64,000 bases of DNA from Gallaecimonas sp. GXIMD4217. Its GTDB lineage: Bacteria > Pseudomonadota > Gammaproteobacteria > Enterobacterales > Gallaecimonadaceae. This document shows positions 48,803 to 57,164 of the stretch, one piece after another. Each line of letters starts with the position of its first letter. Within the stretch, counting starts at the first letter, position 1. Location of the stretch: assembly GCF_038087665.1 (NCBI RefSeq), contig NZ_CP149925.1, forward strand, positions 310,001 through 374,000, given 5' to 3'. The position numbers were made by a program, and so were the translations under genes. The notes beneath the pieces were generated by a model, which was not told where the DNA came from, ran no database searches, and saw only the letters and a list, made by a program, of their open reading frames with translations.

Positions 48803-48882
48803 CTACATCAAGTACACTTGCTCTGCCGCGGCCCACAGTGGGCAGGGATGGCAGGAGCACGAGCAAGAATAACGAGGTAATG

Positions 48883-50310
48883 ATGAGCAACGAAATCAAA
48901 GCACAAGTGGTTGTGCTGGGTGCGGGCCCGGCCGGATATTCCGCGGCTTTCCGCGCCGCAGACCTGGGTCTGGAAACCGTTATCGTAGAGCGTTACAACA
49001 CCCTGGGCGGTGTCTGCCTGAACGTGGGTTGTATCCCTTCCAAGGCCCTGCTGCACGTTGCCAAGGTCATCGACGAAGCCAAGACCATGGCCAGCCACGG
49101 CGTCACCTTCGGTGAGCCGCAGATCGACCTGGACAAGGTCCGCGCCCACAAGGAAAAGGTCATCGGTCAGCTGACCGGCGGTCTGGGCGGCATGGCCAAG
49201 ATGCGCAAGGTCAAGGTGGTCAACGGCCTGGGCAAGTTCGCCAGCTCCAACAGCCTGGTTGTTGAAGGCGCCGACGGCACCACCACCATCAACTTCGAGC
49301 ACGCCATCATCGCCGCGGGCTCCCGTCCCATCCAGCTGCCCTTCATCCCCCACGAGGATCCGCGCATCTGGGACAGCACCGACGCCCTGAAACTGGAAAC
49401 CGTGCCCGAGCGCCTGCTGGTCATGGGTGGCGGCATCATCGGCCTGGAAATGGGTACCGTCTACAAGGCCCTGGGCTCTGAGATTGACGTGGTGGAAATG
49501 TTCGACCAGGTCATCCCCGCCGCCGACAAGGATATCGTCAAGATCTTCACCAAGAAGATCAGCAAGAAGTTCAACCTGATGCTGGAAACCAAGGTGACCG
49601 CCGTTGAAGCCAAGGAAGACGGCATCTATGTCACCATGGAAGGCAAGAAGGCCCCCGCCGAGCCGCAGCGTTACGACGCCGTGCTGGTGGCCATCGGCCG
49701 TACCCCCAACGGCAAGAACCTGGATGCCGACAAGGCCGGCGTCAACGTTGACGAGCGTGGCTTCATCAACGTCGACAAGCAGATGCGCACCAACGTGCCC
49801 AACATCTTCGCCATCGGCGACATCGTTGGTCAGCCCATGCTGGCCCACAAGGGCGTGCACGAAGGCCATGTGGCCGCCGAAGTCATCGCCGGCAAGAAGC
49901 ACTACTTCGATCCCAAGGTGATCCCCTCCATCGCCTACACCGATCCGGAAGTGGCCTGGGTTGGCCTGACCGAGAAGGAAGCCAAGGAGCAGGGTATCGA
50001 CTACGAAGTGGCCAACTTCCCCTGGGCCGCCTCCGGCCGCGCCATCGCCTCCGACGCCTCCGACGGCATGACCAAGCTGATCTTCGACAAGAGCAACGAC
50101 CGTATCATCGGCGGTGCCATCGTCGGTAGCAACGCCGGCGAACTGCTGGGCGAGATCGGCCTGGCCATCGAAATGGGCTGCGACGCCGAAGACATCGCCC
50201 TGACCATCCACGCCCACCCGACCCTGCACGAGTCCGTGGGCCTGGCTGCCGAGGTGTACGAAGGCTCCATCACCGACCTGCCCAACGCCAAGGCGAAAAA
50301 GAAGAAGTAA
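48883..50310 (+). CDS. lpdA: Dihydrolipoamide dehydrogenase (E3)
   Basis: Lpd reoxidises dihydrolipoyl groups of the pyruvate and 2-oxoglutarate dehydrogenase complexes and of glycine cleavage, using FAD and NAD+. The 475-residue protein has the FAD motif VVVLGAGPAGYSAA (residues ~9-22), the redox disulfide C45-x4-C50 (GGVCLNVGCIPSK), the NAD-binding MGGGIIGLEMGTVY near 185-198 and the C-terminal active-site HAHPTLHESVG. Two adjacent ATGs exist (48880, 48883); the second has better spacing from GAGGT and matches the E. coli N-terminus. Confidence 0.97.
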   Translation: MSNEIKAQVVVLGAGPAGYSAAFRAADLGLETVIVERYNTLGGVCLNVGCIPSKALLHVAKVIDEAKTMASHGVTFGEPQIDLDKVRAHKEKVIGQLTGGLGGMAKMRKVKVVNGLGKFASSNSLVVEGADGTTTINFEHAIIAAGSRPIQLPFIPHEDPRIWDSTDALKLETVPERLLVMGGGIIGLEMGTVYKALGSEIDVVEMFDQVIPAADKDIVKIFTKKISKKFNLMLETKVTAVEAKEDGIYVTMEGKKAPAEPQRYDAVLVAIGRTPNGKNLDADKAGVNVDERGFINVDKQMRTNVPNIFAIGDIVGQPMLAHKGVHEGHVAAEVIAGKKHYFDPKVIPSIAYTDPEVAWVGLTEKEAKEQGIDYEVANFPWAASGRAIASDASDGMTKLIFDKSNDRIIGGAIVGSNAGELLGEIGLAIEMGCDAEDIALTIHAHPTLHESVGLAAEVYEGSITDLPNAKAKKKK

Positions 50311-50336
50311 GTTCCCAAGGAACTGAATCCTTGATG

Positions 50337-50363
50337 AAAAGCGGCCCCGGGGCCGCTTTTTGT
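50337..50363 (+). terminator. Terminator after lpdA
   Basis: AAAAGCGGCCCC GGGGCCGCTTTTTG is a long perfect stem with T-run, ending the pdh region. Confidence 0.9.
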
Positions 50364-50413
50364 TTATGCTCGCTTTGGTTAGGATTTCGCCCTTTCGCCA
50401 ACAAGGACTCGCC

Positions 50414-52618
50414 ATGTACCGGCCGCTGCTATCTTGCCTGCTCTGCCTGCTGACCCTCCTGCCCAGCCTGGCCCTGGCCGGGGATGACAGGCCCAGGGTC
50501 GGCCTGGTGCTGGCCGGTGGCGGTGCCCGCGGCGCCGCCCATGTGGGGGTGCTCAAGGTGCTGGAGGCCAACAAGGTGCCGGTGGACTATGTGGCCGGCA
50601 CCAGCATGGGCGCCTTCGTCGGCGGCCTCTATGCCAGCGGCAAGAGCGCCGACGAGATAGAGCAGCTGATGCTGCAACTGGACTGGGACCGTGGCTACCG
50701 GGAGCGGCCGGAGCGGGCCGACCAGAGCCTGCGCAGGAAGGAGCAGCGGGATCGCTTCCAGCTGGGTGTGGAGCTGGGGGTCAGCGACCAGGGCGAACTG
50801 AAGCTGCCCAAGGGCGTGCTGCAGGGCCAGGCCATGGCGGCACTGATCCACCGCGCCCTGGGTGACATGCCCAACCTGAAAAGCTTTGATGAGCTGCCCA
50901 TTCCGTTCCGGGCCCTGGCCACCAATATCGAGACCCACGAGGAGGTGGTGCTGGGCCGCGGCTCCCTGGCCAAGGCCTTGCAGGCCAGCATGGCGGTGCC
51001 GGGCATAGTGCGACCGGTGGAGCTGGAAGGCCTGCTGCTGGTGGACGGTGGCGTGGTCAACAACATGCCCATCAGCGTGGTCAAGGCCATGGGCGCCGAC
51101 ATCGTCATCGCCGTGGACGTCAGCTCCCCCTTCTTGACCCGCAAGGAGCTGGGCTCGGCCCTGACCATAGTGGACCAGCTGTCCCGCTTCCTGGTGCTGG
51201 ACAACATGCGGCGCCAGAAACAGCTGCTGGGCGGCGAAGATCTGTTGCTCACGCCGGTCCTGGACGGCATCGACACCCTGGGCTTCAAGCGGATAGGCCA
51301 GGCCATCGCTGCCGGCCAGCTGGCGGCGCAGCAGCACGCGAGCCATCTGCAGGCGCTGTCGCTGGATGGCCGGGCCTATGGCCACTGGCAGCAGCGGCGG
51401 CAGGGTGACGAACGCCGCCCGCTGATAGACGCCGTGATCATCGACGCCGACGGTCCCCTGGATCACGCCTGGATCAGGGACCAGCTGGGGGTGGCGGCGG
51501 GCGATCGCTTCGACCAGAACCGCATCGACGCCGGGGTGGCTCGCCTCTATGCCTCGGAGCTGTTCGAACGCATCGACTACGAGCTGGTGGAGCAGGAGGG
51601 GCGGCGGCTGCTCCGGGTCCGGGTCCGGGAAAAGTCCTGGGGGCCCGGCTTCGTCAACTTCCGCCTGGCGGTGGAGGACAACTTCCGGGACACCTCCAAC
51701 TATCAGCTGGGGGCCTCCTATACCCGCAGCGACCTCTCGTCCTATGGCGCCGAGTGGCACAGCGAGGCCGAGATGGGCCTGGTCAAGCGGCTGATGACCG
51801 AGCTGTACTGGCCCTTCCAGGCTTCCCAGGACTGGTTCGGGCTGGGCCAGTACGAGTTTCGCAAGGCGCCCAGGCGGCTGCTGACGGGACCGGAGCTGGG
51901 TTTTATCGAACTGGACGTCACCACCAGCAGCTACAAGGCGGCCCTGGGCATGAACCTGGGCCACCGCGCCCGCCTGCAGGGGGGCTGGCGCATCGTGGAC
52001 GGCAGCATAGAGGATCTCGATGGACTGCTCTTGGACGACAACCTCCACTACCAGCAGAGCGGCCCCTTCCTGCAGTTCGACTGGGATACCCTGGACAGCC
52101 TGGACTTCCCCCGCGCCGGCCAGCGCTGGCAGCTGGAGCTGCGCCAGACCGAGGATCGCTTCGATGGTGTCGAGGACAGCTCCTCCTTCATGCTGGTGGA
52201 CTGGCTCGGCGCCACGGCGGCCGGGCCCCACGCCTGGTCGCTGCACCTCAAGGCCGGCTCCTTCTTCAACGACGACAGGGCCAGCATCGAGGCCTTCGAC
52301 CTTGGCGGTTTTCGCAACCTGTCCGGTTATTCCCGACTGGCCATCAGCGGCAGCCACATGCGCTTCGGTGCCCTGGCCTACAGCTACCAGCTGCTGGAAA
52401 ATGACTTCGGCTTCTTCCGCAGCCCCGTGTTTGTGGGTTTTTCGCTGGAGGCCGGTAATGTTTGGGAGCGCCGTGCCGATATAGACTATGAGGATCTGAT
52501 CACCGCCGGCAGCATCTATGCTGGTGTAGACAGTCCCATAGGCCCGATTTTCCTGGGCTACGGGCGTAATTCGGCAGAGGAAGACAGCCTGTATTTCTTC
52601 CTGGGTGCCGATTTCTGA
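50414..52618 (+). CDS. Patatin-like phospholipase with POTRA and outer-membrane barrel (type Vd, PlpD-like)
   Basis: This protein appears to be a single-polypeptide secretion system in which a patatin lipase is exported through its own barrel. The 734-residue product has a signal peptide (MYRPLLSCLLCLLTLLPSLALAG), a patatin domain with oxyanion loop GGGARG (~35-40), nucleophile S64 in GTSMG and catalytic D211 in VDGGVVNN. A POTRA-like domain (~335-400, AVIIDADGPLDHAWIRDQLG) and a C-terminal BamA/TpsB-type beta barrel ending in SLYFFLGADF follow. Length is close to Pseudomonas PlpD. A start further upstream (50360) lies in the lpdA terminator and is rejected. Confidence 0.88.
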   Translation: MYRPLLSCLLCLLTLLPSLALAGDDRPRVGLVLAGGGARGAAHVGVLKVLEANKVPVDYVAGTSMGAFVGGLYASGKSADEIEQLMLQLDWDRGYRERPERADQSLRRKEQRDRFQLGVELGVSDQGELKLPKGVLQGQAMAALIHRALGDMPNLKSFDELPIPFRALATNIETHEEVVLGRGSLAKALQASMAVPGIVRPVELEGLLLVDGGVVNNMPISVVKAMGADIVIAVDVSSPFLTRKELGSALTIVDQLSRFLVLDNMRRQKQLLGGEDLLLTPVLDGIDTLGFKRIGQAIAAGQLAAQQHASHLQALSLDGRAYGHWQQRRQGDERRPLIDAVIIDADGPLDHAWIRDQLGVAAGDRFDQNRIDAGVARLYASELFERIDYELVEQEGRRLLRVRVREKSWGPGFVNFRLAVEDNFRDTSNYQLGASYTRSDLSSYGAEWHSEAEMGLVKRLMTELYWPFQASQDWFGLGQYEFRKAPRRLLTGPELGFIELDVTTSSYKAALGMNLGHRARLQGGWRIVDGSIEDLDGLLLDDNLHYQQSGPFLQFDWDTLDSLDFPRAGQRWQLELRQTEDRFDGVEDSSSFMLVDWLGATAAGPHAWSLHLKAGSFFNDDRASIEAFDLGGFRNLSGYSRLAISGSHMRFGALAYSYQLLENDFGFFRSPVFVGFSLEAGNVWERRADIDYEDLITAGSIYAGVDSPIGPIFLGYGRNSAEEDSLYFFLGADF

Positions 52619-52681
52619 TCTGGTTGCCCCAGCCAGAGAGTGTTACAGTTTGTTAACAAGTTTCCGGGGTTTCGAAACAAC

Positions 52682-55600
52682 ATGATCTGGCGGACTCTGA
52701 TGCTGGGCCTGGTGCTGCTGGGAGGCAGTGGCCGGAGCCTGGCTCATCACGACTACAGCATTCGCCAATGGACGGCACAGCAGGGGCTCACCGACGGCCA
52801 GGTCCAGGTGCTGGCCGAGGACAAGCACGGCGCCATCTGGGCCGGCACCGCCAGCGGCCTGTTCCGGCTTTCCCAGTCCTCTGCCATGCGTATCGACCTG
52901 CCGGGCCAGCACGGCCTAAAGGACGGTGCCGTCTACGCCCTGCAGGCATTGGATGACGGTCGCCTGCTGGTGGGCTTTGGCGACGGCCTCTACCTGTACG
53001 AACCGGCCGAGGATCGCTTCCACAAGGTCGGCGAAAACGGCCTGCTGAGTGGCTTCAAGGGCCTGGCTACCACCCTGTTCAGGGACAACCTGGGCCGGAT
53101 CTGGGCGCCGACCGCCGAGGGTCCCGTCTACCGGCTGCACCTGGAACTCAACCAGGCCAGCGAAGTGCCGGTGCTGAGGCAGGAAGACACCTGGTTTGCC
53201 GGCGCCGCCGTCGGCGCCAATATCCTGCTGTTGGGGGTCCGCAACATCAGCCTCTATTCCGAGCGCTTCGAGGGCCGTATCGACCTCAGCTGGGACGAGG
53301 CCCGTCATGGCCAGCTCAAGGATATCTACGTGGATGACAGGGACAGGGTCTGGGCCTCCTCCTCCCGCGGCCTGTTCCAGCTCAGCATCCTGGCCGATCG
53401 CATCGATGTCCAGCCCCGCATCGAGGGCACCTATTTCCGGCAGATCATCGCCGACGGCCAGGGCGGCCTCTGGCTGACCGGCCGCTACGGGGTGCTGCAC
53501 TACGACGTGGCCCGGGACCGGCTGACCGACTACTACCAGCGGATCTGGCAGGAAACGGGTGCCGAGGGCATGCTGCCGCTGCTGCTGGACAGCAAGCAGC
53601 GGATCTGGGCCGGTGCCGAGGGGGAAGGGGTGATCATGCTGGCCGAGCACCCCCTGGGTGAGGTGGAACGCTACACCCGCCATACCGAGCCGGCGCTGAG
53701 CTCGGACATGATCTGGGGGATCTGGACCGAGGGCGACGAGCGCTGGCTGGCCACGGAAGCCGGCCTGGAATGGCTCCACAAGGGGGGCGAACACCGCCTG
53801 TACCGGCCGAAGGACTTCACCTCCAATGACGGTTTCTATCTCGTCACCCCCCTTGACGACCGCCACTTCCTGGTGGGGGGCCTGCGGGGCCTGTACCGTT
53901 TCGACAAGACCGACAAGCGCTTTACCCGCCTGCTGACCGATCAGCCCTATGGCGAAGGGTCGGTGTTCTTTGCCAAGAAACTGGCCGAGGACACTTGGGT
54001 GGGCCTGGAAGGGGGGCTGCTGCGCCAGTCACCCGGGCAAACGCAGTTTTTCCAGTTCGACAGCCAGGGCCGGCACCTGGAGGGCATCAAGCAGGTGAGC
54101 CGCTCGCCCGGGGGCCAGATCTGGGTGGCCGGCTTCAAGGGGCTGTACCGGCTCAGGGAGCAGCAGCTGGAGCCGGTCGGTCTGGGCGACGGCGGCAAGG
54201 ACGGGGTCAGCGCCCTGTTGTGGCTCGGCGAGCGGGAGCTGCTGGTGGGCCGTGAGGATGACGGTGTCGTCAAGCTGACCCTGGACGACGGCGGCAATGT
54301 CGTCGAGCGCCAACAGATGGAGCCGCTCTGGGGCATGGACATCAACAGCGTCTATTTCCTGCAGCGTTACCGGAACTGGCTCTTCATCGGCCAGCCCAGC
54401 TCCCTGGCCAAGGTCGACCTGGACAGCGGCAGCTCCGAGCGCTTCTTCCAGGACGACGGCCTGCCGGACGATGAACTCAACGAGGGGGCAGCCCATGTCG
54501 GCAGCGACGGCATGCTCTATATCGGCACCCCCAAGGGGCTGCTGGGCGTCAGGCCGGAACAGCTGGTGCGTGCCCAGGCGCCGTCCGAGGCCGGCCTCAT
54601 CGCCCTGACCGCCCAGTTCGAGGACGGTCGCCAGCGCCGCTACCTGGAGTTTGAGGACGACATTGCCCTGGCCAGCGATCTCAGCCTGCTGCAGCTGACC
54701 CTGGGTTCCTTCGACTACGAGTCCACACGCCAGCCCCTGTCCCGCTACCAGATCAAGCCGGTGCACCGTGAACCCATCGAGATCCTGGGCGAGCAGCCGG
54801 TCAACTTCAGTGCCCTGCATCCGGGCCGGCACGAGTTGCTGGTCTGGTCGCAACAGCGCGGCGTCTGGCGCAGCCAGCCCCAGCGGCTGACCATAGAAGT
54901 GGCGCCGCCCTGGTTCGAAACCACCTGGTTCTACCTGGCGGTGGCGGCACTGAGCCTGGGGTTGATCCTGATCCTGGCCTGGGTCCGCTGGCGCCAGCAG
55001 TCGGCCATCCGCAGCGTCCACAGGGCCATGGCCGAATCGGAGCAGCGGCTGCGCTTTGCCCTGCTGGGCAGTAACTCCGACATGTGGGACTGGCACGCCA
55101 GGGACAACAAGTTCGCCCTGCATTCCCTCAAGGGCAAGCTGGCCGGCCGGCCCGGGGTGGTGCGCATGGCGCCTGAGGAGATCCCCATACACCCGGACGA
55201 CAGGGAGCGTATCTACCAGGTCTGGCTGGATCACCTGGAAGGCAGGGCGGAACAATACGACGTGGAATACCGCATCATCCTGGACGGCAAGCCCGTCTGG
55301 TATCACGTCACCGGCTCGGTGGTGGAGCGGGACGCCCAGGGCCGGCCGGTGCGCATCGCCGGCATCTACCACGACATCTCCGCCCGCAAGGCCCTGGAGG
55401 ACGAGCTGACCCTGTTCGCCAGGGCCTTCGAAACCACCTCCGAGGGGGTGCTGATCCTCGACAGCGACCACAAGATCAGTGGCGGCAACCCGGCGGTGGA
55501 AACCATCACCGGCTTCAAGCGCGATCTGCTCAGCGGTTGCGACTTCAAGGTGCTGATCAAGGACGAGCGCGGCACCACCAGCAGCTATCTGTGGGCCGAG

Positions 55601-57079
55601 GTGGAGAACCGGGGCACCTGGACCGGCGAGATCCTGCTGCACAATGCCGACGGCAGCCAGTGCCCGGCCTGGCTCAACCTGTCGGCCATGCGCAGCGACA
55701 ACCTGATCACCCACTATGTGGCGGTGTTCTCCGACATGACCGAGCGCAAGCGCACCGAATCCGAGCTGCGGCGCCTGGCCAACTACGACGTGCTCACCGG
55801 CCTGCCCAACCGGGCCCTGTTCGTGCAGCGGCTGAGGAAGGTGATCCAGGATGCCCACAACAGGGGCCGCCAGGCGGCGCTGCTGTTCATGGACCTGGAC
55901 AGGTTCAAGACCGTCAACGACTCCTATGGCCACAATGTCGGCGATGCCCTGCTGGTGGAGGCGGCCAACCGGCTGCGCGACAGTGTCAGCGAGCAGGACA
56001 TGGTGGCCCGCCTGGGCGGTGACGAATTCGTGATCATCGTCCACGACGCCGAGGACGCCGAACTGCTCAGCCACCTGTGCGAGAGACTGCTGGCCAGCTT
56101 CGTGGAGCCGTTCAGCCTGTTCGGCCGCGACTTCTACATCTCCACCAGCATCGGCATCAGCCTGTTCCCGGACGACGGCAGCGAGCCGGAGGTGCTGCTC
56201 AAGAATGCCGACATGGCCATGTACCATGCCAAGGAAGAGGGCAGGAACAACTACCAGTTCTATTCCGACGAGCGGACCAAGCACGCCATGCTGATGGTGC
56301 GGCTGGAATCCGAGCTGCGCAAGGCCCTGGACGGGGACCAGCTGCAGGTCTACTTCCAGCCCCAGGTAGACGTGCTGGATCAGGACAAGGTGGTGGCCAT
56401 GGAGGCGCTGGTGCGCTGGCACCATCCCAAGGAAGGCTTCATCCCACCGGATCGTTTCATCAAGGTGGCCGAGAACTCGGGGCAGATCGTGGCCCTGGAC
56501 AACTGGGTCATGGGCCAGGCCTGTGCCCAGGCCAAGCAGCTCAACGACGAGCTGGACCAACCCGTGGCCATCTCGGTCAATGTCTCGGCCCTGCATTTCC
56601 GCCAGCCCGACTATGTGGAGCAGGTCAGGACCATACTGGACCAAACGGGGCTGGCGCCCGAGCTGCTGACCCTGGAGCTGACCGAATCCACCCTGATGCA
56701 GGAGGTGGTGGTGGCCAAGGAGCATCTGCTGGCCCTGCATGAGCTGGGGGTTTCCCTGGCGGTAGACGACTTCGGCACCGGCTATTCCTCCCTGGCCTAC
56801 CTCAAGCAGTTCAAGGTCAACGAACTCAAGGTGGACAAGTCCTTCGTGCGCGACCTGGGTGTCGATGAGACCGATGCCGCCATCGTCCGCTCCATCGTCG
56901 ACATGGCCCGCAACCTGGGACTGCGGGTGGTGGCCGAAGGGGTGGAGACCGAACAGCACCTGGAGCACTGCATGGCCCTGGGTTGCTACCGGGTCCAGGG
57001 CTATTACTTCGCCAGGCCCATGCCCATGGCCGAACTCAAGCAATGGCTGCGCCAGGAAAGGGATCGCAGCGTGGGCTGA
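52682..57079 (+). CDS. Propeller-sensor diguanylate cyclase/phosphodiesterase (Reg_prop, PAS, GGDEF, EAL)
   Basis: This large inner-membrane c-di-GMP enzyme has about 1465 residues. After a signal peptide or anchor (MIWRTLMLGLVLLGGSGRSLA) come repeated two-component-regulator propeller blades (~20-650), for example WAGTASGLFRLS. A Y_Y_Y-like domain precedes one membrane helix (~748-770). Two PAS-type domains follow, then GGDEF with an intact G1112-G-D-E-F1116 site, then EAL with E1241-A-L and a complete DDFGTGYSSL loop. Both activities therefore look possible. The propeller resembles the periplasmic sensor of BT-type hybrid two-component systems. A GTG at 52640 would give 14 more residues without an obvious role. 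Confidence 0.9.
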   Translation: MIWRTLMLGLVLLGGSGRSLAHHDYSIRQWTAQQGLTDGQVQVLAEDKHGAIWAGTASGLFRLSQSSAMRIDLPGQHGLKDGAVYALQALDDGRLLVGFGDGLYLYEPAEDRFHKVGENGLLSGFKGLATTLFRDNLGRIWAPTAEGPVYRLHLELNQASEVPVLRQEDTWFAGAAVGANILLLGVRNISLYSERFEGRIDLSWDEARHGQLKDIYVDDRDRVWASSSRGLFQLSILADRIDVQPRIEGTYFRQIIADGQGGLWLTGRYGVLHYDVARDRLTDYYQRIWQETGAEGMLPLLLDSKQRIWAGAEGEGVIMLAEHPLGEVERYTRHTEPALSSDMIWGIWTEGDERWLATEAGLEWLHKGGEHRLYRPKDFTSNDGFYLVTPLDDRHFLVGGLRGLYRFDKTDKRFTRLLTDQPYGEGSVFFAKKLAEDTWVGLEGGLLRQSPGQTQFFQFDSQGRHLEGIKQVSRSPGGQIWVAGFKGLYRLREQQLEPVGLGDGGKDGVSALLWLGERELLVGREDDGVVKLTLDDGGNVVERQQMEPLWGMDINSVYFLQRYRNWLFIGQPSSLAKVDLDSGSSERFFQDDGLPDDELNEGAAHVGSDGMLYIGTPKGLLGVRPEQLVRAQAPSEAGLIALTAQFEDGRQRRYLEFEDDIALASDLSLLQLTLGSFDYESTRQPLSRYQIKPVHREPIEILGEQPVNFSALHPGRHELLVWSQQRGVWRSQPQRLTIEVAPPWFETTWFYLAVAALSLGLILILAWVRWRQQSAIRSVHRAMAESEQRLRFALLGSNSDMWDWHARDNKFALHSLKGKLAGRPGVVRMAPEEIPIHPDDRERIYQVWLDHLEGRAEQYDVEYRIILDGKPVWYHVTGSVVERDAQGRPVRIAGIYHDISARKALEDELTLFARAFETTSEGVLILDSDHKISGGNPAVETITGFKRDLLSGCDFKVLIKDERGTTSSYLWAEVENRGTWTGEILLHNADGSQCPAWLNLSAMRSDNLITHYVAVFSDMTERKRTESELRRLANYDVLTGLPNRALFVQRLRKVIQDAHNRGRQAALLFMDLDRFKTVNDSYGHNVGDALLVEAANRLRDSVSEQDMVARLGGDEFVIIVHDAEDAELLSHLCERLLASFVEPFSLFGRDFYISTSIGISLFPDDGSEPEVLLKNADMAMYHAKEEGRNNYQFYSDERTKHAMLMVRLESELRKALDGDQLQVYFQPQVDVLDQDKVVAMEALVRWHHPKEGFIPPDRFIKVAENSGQIVALDNWVMGQACAQAKQLNDELDQPVAISVNVSALHFRQPDYVEQVRTILDQTGLAPELLTLELTESTLMQEVVVAKEHLLALHELGVSLAVDDFGTGYSSLAYLKQFKVNELKVDKSFVRDLGVDETDAAIVRSIVDMARNLGLRVVAEGVETEQHLEHCMALGCYRVQGYYFARPMPMAELKQWLRQERDRSVG

Positions 57080-57164
57080 AACATTTAGAAAAACTCTCGC
57101 CTTTGCGGTGACTTAATCAGTCGTTAACATGGCCTGTTGGAAATCCCCCAAGAAGGAAGGAATG

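Noticed and set aside
54029-57043. About 1000-codon open frame opposite the GGDEF-EAL gene
   Set aside because: Antisense shadow; the plus-strand protein has intact catalytic motifs throughout this stretch.
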